From Streptosporangium amethystogenes (GTDB lineage: Bacteria; Actinomycetota; Actinomycetes; Streptosporangiales; Streptosporangiaceae): a stretch of DNA of 64,000 nt. Under the pieces are notes generated by a model. The model had not been told where the DNA came from, ran no database searches, and worked only from the letters and a program-made list of their open reading frames with translations. The stretch covers positions 186,001 through 250,000 of the forward strand of contig NZ_JOEQ01000011.1 of the NCBI RefSeq assembly GCF_000721075.1. Direction: 5' to 3'. The first letter of the stretch is position 1. Every line of letters starts with the position of its first letter. A program made the position numbers and the translations under genes. Positions 1-9,244 of this stretch are shown one piece after another.

Positions 1-1787
1 CCGACGCGGCAGGCGAGGGCCTGAACCTGCAGCGGGCCCACCTCATGGTCAACTACGACCTGCCGTGGAACCCCAACCGGATCGAGCAGCGCTTCGGCCG
101 GATCCACCGCATCGGCCAGACCGAGGTCTGCCACCTGTGGAACCTCGTCGCCATCGGCACCCGCGAGGGCGACGTCTTCTACCGGCTGCTGGAGAAGATC
201 GAGGAGCAGCGCCGCGCCTACAAGGGCAAGGTCTTCGACGTCCTCGGCGAGGCGTTTCAGGGCGAGCCGCTGCGCAAGCTGCTGATGGAGGCCATCCAGT
301 ACGGGGACCGGCCGGAGATCCGCGACCGGCTCAACCAGGTCATCGACGCCTCGGTCGGCGAGGGCCTCGACCGGCTGATGGCCGAGCGTGCGCTGGCCCA
401 CCAGCGGCTGGGCGAGAGCGATGTCGCCGAGTGGCGGCTGCGGATGGAGGAGGCCCAGGCCCGGCGGCTGCAGCCGCACTACGTCCGGGCCTTCTTCCTG
501 GCCGCCTTCAAGCTGCTCGGCGGGCGGGTCGCCGAGCGCGAGTCCGGCCGCTACGAGATCAAGCACGTCCCCGGCGACCTGCTGGCGCATGACCGGCAGA
601 TCAGGGTGGGTGTCCCGGTGTTGCGCCGCTACGAGCGGGTCACCTTCGCCCGCGAGCTGGTCAGGCCCGCGGGCCGCCCCCGCGCCGACCTGCTCGCCCC
701 CGGCCACCCGCTGCTCGACGCGGTGGTCTCGCTGGTCGTCGAGCGGTACGGCACGCAGCTCAAGCAGGGCGCGCTGCTGGTCGACCGCCGGGACGCGGGG
801 GAGGAGCCGCACCTGTTGGCCGCCGTCTCTCAGGAGGTCGCCGACGGCCACGACCGGATCGTCAGCAAGCGCTTCGACTTCGTGGAGATCGGCCCTTCCA
901 CCGCCCGTACGGCCGGCGCCGCCCCCTACCTCGACTACGCACCCGCCTCGGCGGAGGAGCGGCACCTGGTGGCCGGGGTGCTGGAGGAGGGCTGGCTGGC
1001 GAGCGGAATGGAGGACCTCGCCGTCGGCTGGGCCGTGCAGAACGGGCTGGCCTCGTTCGTCGACGAGCTCAGGGCACGGCTGGCGGCGGAGACCGCCCGC
1101 ACCCGCGGCCTGGTACGGCAGCGGCTGCTCCAGGAGATCAACTACTGGGACACCCGGCACGCCGACCTGCTGGACGCCGAGCTGACCGGAAAGAAGCTCA
1201 AGATCCGTCCGGAGACCGCTGCCCGGCGGGCCAGGGACCTGGAGGCCCGGCTCCGCCGCCGGATGGAGCAGCTCGACAGGGGTGAGCTGCTCCAGGTCCG
1301 GCCCCCGCAGGTGGCGGGTGGCGCGCTGGTCGTCCCGCAGGGCCTGCTCGACCGGCTGGCCGGGCTCCGCGACGACCCGGCGACGGCGTACGCGCGGCAG
1401 ACGGCCGAGGTGGAGCGGCGCGCGGTGGACCGGGTGCTGGACGAGGAACGCAGGCTCGGCCGGCTGCCCGAGGAGATGGCGCACAACAACCCCGGCTACG
1501 ACATCCGCTCCCGGACGGTGGACGACCACTGGGTCTTCATCGAGGTCAAGGGCCGGATCGCCGGGGCGAGGGACTTCCACGTCACCCGGACCGAGGTGCT
1601 GACCGGCAAGAACGCGGGCCGGTCCTTCCGGCTCGCGCTGGTGAGCGTGCACCCGGACGGTGCGGCGTACGACGAGGTCCGCTACCTCGTCGACCCGTTC
1701 AGGGACGTGGACTTCGGCGACTTCGTCGCCACCGACCTCGGTGGCGATTGGAACAGGGAATGGGCACGAGGAGGAGCACCGGTATGA
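1..1787 (+). CDS. SNF2-type helicase with C-terminal DUF3883, 5' end outside window
   Basis: This is the C-terminal part of a superfamily 2 helicase that would use ATP to move on DNA as the motor of a defence system. The frame is open from base 3 and begins in helicase motifs V and VI: DAAGEGLNLQ, then a PWNPNRIEQRFGRIHRIGQ block carrying the arginine finger. A long helical region follows, and the last ~110 residues hold a DUF3883-like module (GYDIRS then FIEVKGR), a PD-(D/E)XK-like fold often attached to defence helicases. The stop overlaps the next start (ATGA), so translation with the methylase gene is probably coupled. The order helicase, DUF1156 methylase, DUF499 ATPase matches what I recall being catalogued as Hma or DISARM-related loci. 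The helicase call is firm; system membership is inference. Confidence 0.9.
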   Translation, partial: DAAGEGLNLQRAHLMVNYDLPWNPNRIEQRFGRIHRIGQTEVCHLWNLVAIGTREGDVFYRLLEKIEEQRRAYKGKVFDVLGEAFQGEPLRKLLMEAIQYGDRPEIRDRLNQVIDASVGEGLDRLMAERALAHQRLGESDVAEWRLRMEEAQARRLQPHYVRAFFLAAFKLLGGRVAERESGRYEIKHVPGDLLAHDRQIRVGVPVLRRYERVTFARELVRPAGRPRADLLAPGHPLLDAVVSLVVERYGTQLKQGALLVDRRDAGEEPHLLAAVSQEVADGHDRIVSKRFDFVEIGPSTARTAGAAPYLDYAPASAEERHLVAGVLEEGWLASGMEDLAVGWAVQNGLASFVDELRARLAAETARTRGLVRQRLLQEINYWDTRHADLLDAELTGKKLKIRPETAARRARDLEARLRRRMEQLDRGELLQVRPPQVAGGALVVPQGLLDRLAGLRDDPATAYARQTAEVERRAVDRVLDEERRLGRLPEEMAHNNPGYDIRSRTVDDHWVFIEVKGRIAGARDFHVTRTEVLTGKNAGRSFRLALVSVHPDGAAYDEVRYLVDPFRDVDFGDFVATDLGGDWNREWARGGAPV

Positions 1788-4582
1788 GCGCTGGTACGAG
1801 CACTGGCACGGGTACGGATGGATACCGGCGCAAGCTGATCGAGGTGGCCCTTCCGCTGGAGGAGATCAACAAGCAGTCGGCCAGGGAGAAGTCGATCCGG
1901 CACGGCCACCCGTCGACCCTGCACCTGTGGTGGGCCCGCCGTCCGCTGGCCGCCTGCCGCGCGGTGCTCTTCGCCCAGCTCGTGGACGATCCGTCTTCGC
2001 GTCCGAAGGAGTTTCCTACCGAGGAGGATCAGGCGCTGGAGCGCAAGCGCCTCTTCAACATCATCGAGCGGCTCGTCAACTGGGACAACATCAACGACAA
2101 GGCCCTGTACGCGGAGGCCAAGGCTGAGATCTGGAAGTCCTGTGACGGTAACCCGCCGCCGATCCTCGACCCGTTCGCGGGCGGAGGCTCGATCCCGCTG
2201 GAGGCCCAGCGGCTTGGGCTGGAGGCGCATGCTTCGGACCTGAATCCGGTCCCGGTGCTCATCAACAAGGCACTGATCGAGATCCCGCCGAAGTGGGCGG
2301 GGCAGCCTCCAGTGTTCCCGGGAGCTGCTGAGTCCCGAATGGGTGACTGGCCTGGTGCAACTGGCCTTGCCGAGGACGTCCGGCGCTATGGAAAGTGGAT
2401 ACGAGACGAGGCTGAGAAGCGCATTGGTCACCTTTATCCCAAAGCCAAGCTGGCGGATGGCACCGAAGCAAATGTCATTTCCTGGATCTGGACTCGCACG
2501 GTCACCTGCCCTAATCCCGCTTGTGGTGGAACCATGCCGTTGGCTCGGTCTTTTTGGCTAGGAAAAAAGAAAGGCAAAGAGCGCTACGTCGAACCAATCA
2601 TCGAGGGCAAGCGCGTTCGCTTCGAGATTCGTGGTCCCAAGGGCCGGCCGCAGGAAGGGACAGTCGGCCGCACTGGTGCACTCTGCCTAATTTGTGATAC
2701 TCCTGTGCCACTGACCCATATCCGGGCAGAAGGCAAGGCCGGGCGAATGGGTGCGCAGCTGATGGCGATCGTTGCCGAGGGCCCGCGAATGCGCTATTAC
2801 CTTGCCCCTGCTGAGGAGCATGAACAGGTCATCAAGGTGTCCAGGCCAGATGATGTCCCGGATATAGATATTCCGCATAATCCTAGGTATCTGACGGCGC
2901 CAAACTATGGAATGGATAAATGGACGGACCTTTTCACTGGTCGACAACTCGTTGCGCTCGCGGCTTTTAGTGATCTCGTTTCCGAAGCTCGGGAAAAGGT
3001 GCTTTCTGACGCTTTAGTCGCTGGCTTTCCTGTGGGCGAACCGCTTGCTTATAATGGCACTAGTGCTGATGCCTATGCTGATAGTGTTGCGGTATTTTTG
3101 TCGCTTGGCGTCAGTAAAGTGGCTGATATATCTAATTGTCTCACCAGTTGGAAGCCTAGTATGGACCAGGCTATCCATTTGTTTACGAGGCAGGCCATAC
3201 CGATGGTGTGGGATTATGCGGAAACCCCGCCACTCAGCAAGTTTGCAGGTGGTTATACTACGTCGATCGGCGGAATGACGCGCGCGCTAGAAGCATTGCC
3301 GGAGGGAAAGCCGAGATCGGTGATCCAAATAGACGCTTCTTCGCGATCCTATGAAGGTATGTTGGTTTCCACGGACCCGCCATACTACGACAATGTCGGA
3401 TATGCTGACCTCTCTGACTTTTTCTATGTATGGCTACGCCGCTCGCTTAGATTTATATTCCCCAATCTATTTGGCACGCTGTTAACGCCGAAAAGCGATG
3501 AACTTGTAGCTGACCCGTTCCGTCACGGCGGAAAAGATGAGGCGAATAGATTTTTCGAGAAAGGGTTTCAGAGGGTTTTTGCCAATATTCGGGCAGGGGC
3601 TTTAAATGCATATCCAACAACTGTTTTTTATGCATTTAAGCAATCCGAGGGCGACGACAACGGTAATGCCTCAACAGGCTGGGAGACCTTGCTTGAAGGT
3701 ATGATCCAGTCCGGGTGGATGATAACTGCTACCTGGCCGGTTCGGACTGAGCTAAGCAACCGAATACGAGGCCTAGGTAGTAACGCGCTCGCTTCTTCCG
3801 TGGTGTTGGCGTGTAGGCCGCGCCATGATAGTGCCGGGGTAATCGACCGACGAGGGTTGATCAACGCGCTGAAGGCTGAACTTCCTGACGCGCTCCGTGA
3901 CTTGCAACAGGGCGGTATTGCCCCTGTCGACTTGGCGCAAGCAGCGATAGGTCCAGGGATGGCAGTTTTTTCTCGATATGCGTGGGTGGCCGAGGCTGAT
4001 GGCTCTCCAATGAGAGTTCGCGCGGCGCTCGTTCTGATCAACCAGATGCTTGCCGAGGTACTCTCGGAACAGGAGGGCGACTTCGACGCCGACACCCGTT
4101 TCTGCATCAAGTGGTTCGAGACCTATGGCTTCGACGAAGCCAAGTTCGGGTCGGCCGAGACACTCTCCAAAGCTATGGACACTTCTGTTGACGGCCTTGA
4201 CCGGTCGGGCGTGCTCAAGTCTCGAAGCGGAATCGTCCAGCTTCTTAGCCCGCACGAACTTCCTCCTGTCTACGACCCGCAGGCCGACGACCGGATCTCT
4301 ATCTGGGAGGTCGTCATGCATCTGGCCAAACGCCTCGATGACAAGGGCATCGAAGCGGCCGGACAGCTCATGGCCTCCGCGAGGCTCAGGATCGACCTCG
4401 ACACCGCCAAGGAACTCTCCTACCTGCTCTTCTCGATCTGCGAACGGCGTAACTGGACCAAGACCGCGCTGCTTTTCAATGCCCTCGGCTCCTCCTGGCG
4501 GGAGATCGAGAACGCGGCGCGCAGCGCCGGACCGGCCACGAGTGCGCAGGGGATGCTCGACCTCACCCCCGAGGAGGACTGA
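1784..4582 (+). CDS. DUF1156 DNA methylase, anti-phage associated
   Basis: A predicted amino-methyltransferase of about 932 residues that would mark host DNA as self. The N-terminal DUF1156 block carries a KQSAREKS-type stretch and the WWARRPL motif. Motif I is DPFAGGGS near residue 129 and the catalytic motif IV is DPPYYDN near residue 531. Two Cys pairs (CPNPAC and CLIC) around residues 240-305 may bind zinc. I chose ATG 1784, which overlaps the upstream stop by 4 bases and has an AGGAGG about 10 bases before it, rather than the in-frame TTG at 1748. The middle of the gene is visibly poorer in G+C than both ends, suggesting past exchange of the specificity region. Four bases separate it from the DUF499 gene. 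Confidence 0.92.
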   Translation: MSAGTSTGTGTDGYRRKLIEVALPLEEINKQSAREKSIRHGHPSTLHLWWARRPLAACRAVLFAQLVDDPSSRPKEFPTEEDQALERKRLFNIIERLVNWDNINDKALYAEAKAEIWKSCDGNPPPILDPFAGGGSIPLEAQRLGLEAHASDLNPVPVLINKALIEIPPKWAGQPPVFPGAAESRMGDWPGATGLAEDVRRYGKWIRDEAEKRIGHLYPKAKLADGTEANVISWIWTRTVTCPNPACGGTMPLARSFWLGKKKGKERYVEPIIEGKRVRFEIRGPKGRPQEGTVGRTGALCLICDTPVPLTHIRAEGKAGRMGAQLMAIVAEGPRMRYYLAPAEEHEQVIKVSRPDDVPDIDIPHNPRYLTAPNYGMDKWTDLFTGRQLVALAAFSDLVSEAREKVLSDALVAGFPVGEPLAYNGTSADAYADSVAVFLSLGVSKVADISNCLTSWKPSMDQAIHLFTRQAIPMVWDYAETPPLSKFAGGYTTSIGGMTRALEALPEGKPRSVIQIDASSRSYEGMLVSTDPPYYDNVGYADLSDFFYVWLRRSLRFIFPNLFGTLLTPKSDELVADPFRHGGKDEANRFFEKGFQRVFANIRAGALNAYPTTVFYAFKQSEGDDNGNASTGWETLLEGMIQSGWMITATWPVRTELSNRIRGLGSNALASSVVLACRPRHDSAGVIDRRGLINALKAELPDALRDLQQGGIAPVDLAQAAIGPGMAVFSRYAWVAEADGSPMRVRAALVLINQMLAEVLSEQEGDFDADTRFCIKWFETYGFDEAKFGSAETLSKAMDTSVDGLDRSGVLKSRSGIVQLLSPHELPPVYDPQADDRISIWEVVMHLAKRLDDKGIEAAGQLMASARLRIDLDTAKELSYLLFSICERRNWTKTALLFNALGSSWREIENAARSAGPATSAQGMLDLTPEED

Positions 4583-4586
4583 CGAC

Positions 4587-7500
4587 ATGGCGTTGAGCAA
4601 CAGAGACAGGATCGGCCGGGGCCTCGAACTTCTCGGAGCCGGGCTGGAGCCGTTCGTTGACATGATGATGAGCATGGCCATGCCTCCTGGCAAGGACTGG
4701 GTGAAGGTCCTCGAAGCACGGGATGCGGCCCAGCACGGCACGAACAAGGTCTATGACAGGACCGATGTGCGGTTCCTGCTGATCGTGCTGACCAGCGAGT
4801 GGAAAGTGTTCAAGGAGCGGCTCTCCAAGGTGGAGAGTGGCTTCGCCAGCGAACTGCGCGAGGTCGGCAACAAGTGGGCGCACACCAAGCCGTTCTCCGG
4901 CGACGACACCCACCGCGCGCTCGACACCATGGAGCGGCTGCTGACCGCGGTCGGTGCCATGGACCGGGCCGACGAGGTGCGCAAGCTCCGGTTGGACCAG
5001 CAGCGGAGCCTCTACGACGGTGAGACCCGCAAGGCCGCGCAGTCGGTGACCTCCATGCCCAGCATCGAGGCCAACGGGCTCAAGCCGTGGCGGGATGTCA
5101 TCACCCCGCACGCGGACGTGCAGGTGGGCAAGCTGGACGCCGCCGAGTTCGCCGCCGACCTGCACATGGTCTCCATCGGGGAGAGCACCAGCCAGGAGTA
5201 TTCCGACCCGGTGCAGTTCTTCCGCCGCACCTACCTCACCGAGGGTCTGAAGGATCTGCTGCAGCGGGCGGTCGCCCGGGTCGGCAAGGACCCGAACGCC
5301 ACCCCGGTCTGGAACCTGCAGACCAACTTCGGCGGTGGCAAGACCCACTCGATGCTGGCCCTGTGGCACATCTTCTCTGGGAAGCCGCTGCACGAGTTCC
5401 CGCAGGAGGTCGTCGACCTGTTCGCGGACGCGGACACCAGCGCGATCGGCAGCCAGGTCCAGCGGGCCGCGCTGGTCGGCAACCACATCGACCCGAAGGC
5501 GGGGAAACGTCACGAGGACGGCGTGCACACCCACACGCTCTGGGGCGAACTGGCCTGGCAGCTCGGCGGACGCAAGGCGTACGAGATCGTCCGGGAGTCC
5601 GACGAGGCGCACACCAACCCCGGTGACGCGCTCCGGCAGCTCATCGCGGCCTACTCGCCGTGCCTGATCCTGATCGACGAGTGGGTGGCCTACGGCCGGC
5701 AGCTCTACGGCCGCGATGACCTGCCAGCCGGAACGTTCGACACCCAGTTCACCTTCGCGCAGACCATCACCGAGGCGGTCAAGGCCGTGCCGGGCGCGCT
5801 GCTGGTCGTCTCCATCCCCGCCTCCAGTCACAAGGAGACGGAAGAGGGGATCATGGGCAGCGCCCTGGAGGTCGGCGGGGTCAACGGCCAGGCCGCGCTG
5901 GACCGGCTGCAGAACGTGATCCGCCGGGTGGCGCAGCAGTGGCAGCCCGCGCGGGCGCACGAGTCCTTCGAGATCGTCCGCCGCCGCCTCTTCGAGGAGC
6001 CCAACGCCCAGGCGAAGTCCGAGATCGCGGCCATCGCCAAGCAGTTCTGGAAGTTCTACAACGACCACAAGGGCGAGTTCCCCCGCGAGTGCTCCGAGGT
6101 CTCCTACGAGAAGCGGATTATCGACGCCTACCCGATCCACCCGGAGCTCTTCGACCGGTTGTACGAGGACTGGTCGACGCTGGACCGGTTCCAGCGCACC
6201 CGGGGTGTGCTGCGGCTGATGAGCATTGTCATCCAGCAGCTCTGGCAGACTCAGGAGGCCGGACCGCTGATCATGCCGGGTTCGCTGCCGCTCAACCATC
6301 CAGCCGTGGTCAGCGAGCTGGCGCAGTATCTCCAGGACAACTGGAAGACCATCATCGAGACCGATGTCGACAGTGAGACGGCCACGCCGGTCCAGATCGA
6401 CAAGGAACGGACCGTCTTCGGTAAGCGGGCACTCACCCGCCGGCTGGCCAGGACGCTCTTCTTCGGTTCCGCACCGACGCTGACCAAGCAGCACAAGGGC
6501 ATCGAGCAGCAGAACATTCGGCTCGGCGTGGCCATCCCCGGCGATGTCGTCGGCAACTTCGGCTCCGCGCTGCACGTGCTCAGCGACCGGGCCACCTTCC
6601 TCTACGTGGACGGTGCCCGCTACTGGTACGACACCCAGGCATCGGTCACCCGTACGGCCAAGGACTACGCCGAGCGGCTGCACAAGGAGGACGTCTGGCT
6701 GGAGATCGTCACGCGACTGCGGGCCAAGGAGCTCAGGTCCCGCGGAGACTTCTCCGCCGTGCACGTCACCGACGACAGCAACGACGTGCCGGACACCGGT
6801 GACGCGCGACTGGTCATCCTGCATCCGAGCGTCGTCCACGCCAAGAACGACGACAACTCCTCAGCCCGTCTCCTTGCCCAGAAGGTGCTCGACAGGCGGA
6901 GCAGTGCGCAGCGAATCAACCGCAACATGCTGGTCTTCCTGGCCGGCGACGCCAAGCGGATGGAGGAGCTGTCGGACGCCGTACGGGAGTATCTGGCCTG
7001 GAAGAACATCTCCGGACGTAAGGACGAGCTTGATCTCACCGTCCAGCAGATCAAGCAGGTGGAGACTCGGCTGGCCAACGCCAACCAGGCCGTCGAGTTG
7101 CGGATCCGCGAGACCTACTACTGGGCGCTCGTCCCCGACCAGCAGCCCGGCAGTCTCATCACCTGGCAGGTCGAGAAGGCCGACGGCGGCAGGGACCGGC
7201 TGGCCGAGCGGGTCAGCGTCAAGCTGAAGCAGCGCGACGCACTCCGGACCGTCCAGGCCGCGTCAGTGATTCGAGGCAACCTCGACCGGGAGCTGGCCAG
7301 CGTCTGGGAGCGGGGCTACATCTCGGTCAAGGAGCTGTGGGACTACTACTGCCGTTACCCCTATCTCCCCAGGCTCCGTGACCGTGAGGTGCTGGACGGC
7401 GGGATCGCCGCCGGGCCCGACGAGATGGACTGGGAACGCACCGGCTTCGCCCTCGCCACCGGCTACGACGGCCAACGCTTCGAGGGGCTGGCCCTGCCGC

Positions 7501-7988
7501 CGAACAGCCGGTTCGGACAGATCACCGACAGCACGCTCCTGGTCCGGCCCGACCTCGCCCTGGCCCAGCGCAATGCCGACGTCGAGGCCAAGGCGAAGGC
7601 CGATGCCGCAGCGGCTGCTGCGGCGGCAGCGGCCGGCGGGGGACCGGTCGATGGAGACCCCGGTGTCTCCGGCGCGGGCACCGGCCCGGACGGGGTGACG
7701 GTCGTTGTCCCGCAGCCGGGAGGGAAGACCCCGCCACCACCGTCCGGCCCCAAGAACGTCAGGTTCTACGGAGCCGCCAAGCTCGACCCGGAGTTCTACC
7801 AGAAGAGCTTCACCAAGATGGTCCAGGAGGTCATTCAGCACCTGGCCGCGGTGGAGGGGGCGGAGCTGGAACTCAGCATCGAGATCACCGCCCGCAAGCC
7901 GGAAGGCTTCCCCGAGGACAAGATCCGCATCGTCTCGGAGAACGCCCGCGTCCTGAAGTTCGACCAGTTCGACTTCGAGGACAGCTGA
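4587..7988 (+). CDS. DUF499 ATPase with N-terminal Swt1-like HEPN domain
   Basis: A large AAA-type ATPase of 1133 residues, third member of the helicase-methylase-ATPase operon. The first ~120 residues resemble a Swt1-type HEPN domain, with a REVGNKWAH motif near residues 91-99 that could give RNase activity or only structure. Walker A is GGGKTHS near residue 249 and Walker B is LILIDEW near residue 360. A low-complexity Ala/Gly/Pro linker (around residues 1005-1055) precedes a conserved C-terminal segment. ATG 4587 follows the previous stop by four bases and a GAGGAGG; the open frame extends upstream into the methylase gene but that part is not coding. A strong hairpin lies just after the stop, so this is probably the last gene of the operon. 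The ATPase call is secure; the HEPN activity is not shown. Confidence 0.9.
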   Translation: MALSNRDRIGRGLELLGAGLEPFVDMMMSMAMPPGKDWVKVLEARDAAQHGTNKVYDRTDVRFLLIVLTSEWKVFKERLSKVESGFASELREVGNKWAHTKPFSGDDTHRALDTMERLLTAVGAMDRADEVRKLRLDQQRSLYDGETRKAAQSVTSMPSIEANGLKPWRDVITPHADVQVGKLDAAEFAADLHMVSIGESTSQEYSDPVQFFRRTYLTEGLKDLLQRAVARVGKDPNATPVWNLQTNFGGGKTHSMLALWHIFSGKPLHEFPQEVVDLFADADTSAIGSQVQRAALVGNHIDPKAGKRHEDGVHTHTLWGELAWQLGGRKAYEIVRESDEAHTNPGDALRQLIAAYSPCLILIDEWVAYGRQLYGRDDLPAGTFDTQFTFAQTITEAVKAVPGALLVVSIPASSHKETEEGIMGSALEVGGVNGQAALDRLQNVIRRVAQQWQPARAHESFEIVRRRLFEEPNAQAKSEIAAIAKQFWKFYNDHKGEFPRECSEVSYEKRIIDAYPIHPELFDRLYEDWSTLDRFQRTRGVLRLMSIVIQQLWQTQEAGPLIMPGSLPLNHPAVVSELAQYLQDNWKTIIETDVDSETATPVQIDKERTVFGKRALTRRLARTLFFGSAPTLTKQHKGIEQQNIRLGVAIPGDVVGNFGSALHVLSDRATFLYVDGARYWYDTQASVTRTAKDYAERLHKEDVWLEIVTRLRAKELRSRGDFSAVHVTDDSNDVPDTGDARLVILHPSVVHAKNDDNSSARLLAQKVLDRRSSAQRINRNMLVFLAGDAKRMEELSDAVREYLAWKNISGRKDELDLTVQQIKQVETRLANANQAVELRIRETYYWALVPDQQPGSLITWQVEKADGGRDRLAERVSVKLKQRDALRTVQAASVIRGNLDRELASVWERGYISVKELWDYYCRYPYLPRLRDREVLDGGIAAGPDEMDWERTGFALATGYDGQRFEGLALPPNSRFGQITDSTLLVRPDLALAQRNADVEAKAKADAAAAAAAAAAGGGPVDGDPGVSGAGTGPDGVTVVVPQPGGKTPPPPSGPKNVRFYGAAKLDPEFYQKSFTKMVQEVIQHLAAVEGAELELSIEITARKPEGFPEDKIRIVSENARVLKFDQFDFEDS

Positions 7989-8003
7989 GCCGATTCTCGG
8001 ATC

Positions 8004-8032
8004 GGGGGCCGTCGCCATCCGGCGACGCCCCC
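8004..8032 (+). terminator. Hairpin after the defence operon
   Basis: The arms CGTCGCC and GGCGACG enclose a four-base loop, and outer G and C runs lengthen the stem after one mismatch. No T tract follows. The hairpin starts 16 bases after the DUF499 stop. Confidence 0.7.
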
Positions 8033-8355
8033 TCGGCTGCTGCCTCGCCCCAAGGTCGTTTCGCGGACTCCACGATTTCCTCCGTGGCTCAACGCGCTTG
8101 CTTGATCACTGTTGGTAAGGCACGCTGGGTGGTGCCGCATCCCCTGGGGTGTGGAAGTGAGGCCGGGCCTCCCGATGGAATCGGGCGTCCGGCCTTCGCG
8201 CTGTCTGAGTCATTCGAGTTCGTTCATACCGACACGAAAAGGGGGAAATGGCTGTCAATGACATTGTGTCTGCCGTACCGTACTGTTGCTTTTCTCTTAT
8301 GAGGTCACGTGAGACAGTTAACCGCCGGCACCAATGAACATCGGAGCGGACGGCT
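8033..8355. other. Intergenic region before the DUF6879 cassette
   Basis: I see no convincing coding frame here. The last ~120 bases are locally less GC-rich, with a purine stretch (GAAAAGGGGGAAA) and a short T-rich run, and are the likely place for the promoter of the cassette that starts at 8356. I could not assign a clear -10/-35 pair. Confidence 0.4.
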
Positions 8356-8625
8356 ATGGATCGAGCGTGGGAAGCGGACCCTCGGACGACGTTCAAACGG
8401 CGACTGGGGAAGACCGCCGCGGAGCTGGGGAACAGCCGTACGACGAACGACTGCCCTGACATCTGGGAACTCGACAACGGTGACATCGCGATCGTGGGAC
8501 GCGACCTCACCGCGGCCCTCGGGGATCGGCTTCCGCCGGACGTACGCGTAGGCAGCGATGAGCGGCTGGTGGTCATACCGGGGAACATGCTCCGCGCGGC
8601 CAAGAATGACATTCCGGATGCTTGA
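8356..8625 (+). CDS. 89-aa protein, first gene of DUF6879/DUF6082 cassette (copy A)
   Basis: A small soluble protein of unknown function. It is exactly as long as, and strongly similar to, the product of 13561-13830; shared landmarks are WEADP, CPDIWEL, NGDIA and DERLVVIP near the C-terminus. Both copies end in a DIPDA motif that overlaps the next gene by the same eight bases, ATGCTTGA, so coupled translation with the DUF6879 gene is conserved. The ATG has a GGAG about nine bases upstream. Constant association with DUF6879 suggests a partner or regulatory subunit, but nothing in the sequence shows an activity. Confidence 0.8.
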   Translation: MDRAWEADPRTTFKRRLGKTAAELGNSRTTNDCPDIWELDNGDIAIVGRDLTAALGDRLPPDVRVGSDERLVVIPGNMLRAAKNDIPDA

Positions 8626-9232
8626 CCGTATTCGCGATATCCCCGGCAAGGTGCTTGATCGCCCCGCTTATCATGCGCAGCGGCGGCAGGAATCGGAGCG
8701 ACTTACCGGGCCGATCTGGAAACTCGAACGCTCCCAGTTCTTCCATGAGCCGGATGACGACCCGAGCTGGCAGGCGTTCGTGGCGGGTGACTGGGAGCGG
8801 GTGCTCGCGGCCTTCGAAGGCGATCGACCCGCCGCGCGAGCCGAGGCGAAAGGGTACGCGAAGCAGGGAAGCGAGTTACGGCGGCTGCGGATCGTCGAGC
8901 GCCCCGTGTCGCCGTACCTGTACTGGGAGTGCCACTGGTTCAGGATCCTCGCGGAGGAGGGTACGGCCATTCGCGTGCTCAACTCCGAGAAGGTCCGCGA
9001 CCACGAACGCGAGGGACCGCTGCCCGAGCTCGTCGTCGACGAGCACGCGCTCTACCACGTCAGCTACGACGAAGAGTGGAGGGCGATCGGGGCACGGCGC
9101 ATCGACGAACCACAGGTGATGCGGGAGACGATCGACGACCTCGCACGACTGTGGGCGGAGGGGCAGCCGTTCCTTGACTATTTCCAGCAGGAGATCGCGC
9201 CGTTGCCGCCTTCGGCCGCCGGCCTGAGGTAG
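8618..9232 (+). CDS. DUF6879 family protein (copy A)
   Basis: A 204-residue protein of the actinobacterial DUF6879 family, function unknown. Typical landmarks are the conserved WKLERSQFFHEP segment near residue 33, WQAF/GDWERVLAAFE, RRLRIVERPVSPYLYWE in the middle and the acidic LPELVV block. The start ATG 8618 lies inside the upstream gene, an eight-base overlap identical to that in copy B. In actinomycetes such proteins commonly sit next to DUF397/DUF5753 regulators, as here. No signal peptide or membrane segment is visible, so it is probably cytoplasmic. Confidence 0.85.
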   Translation: MLDRIRDIPGKVLDRPAYHAQRRQESERLTGPIWKLERSQFFHEPDDDPSWQAFVAGDWERVLAAFEGDRPAARAEAKGYAKQGSELRRLRIVERPVSPYLYWECHWFRILAEEGTAIRVLNSEKVRDHEREGPLPELVVDEHALYHVSYDEEWRAIGARRIDEPQVMRETIDDLARLWAEGQPFLDYFQQEIAPLPPSAAGLR

Positions 9233-9244
9233 CGACTCCGCGAC

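Noticed and set aside
4563..6839. Open frame of 758 codons on the minus strand
   Set aside because: Antisense shadow of the DUF499 gene, with no recognisable domain.
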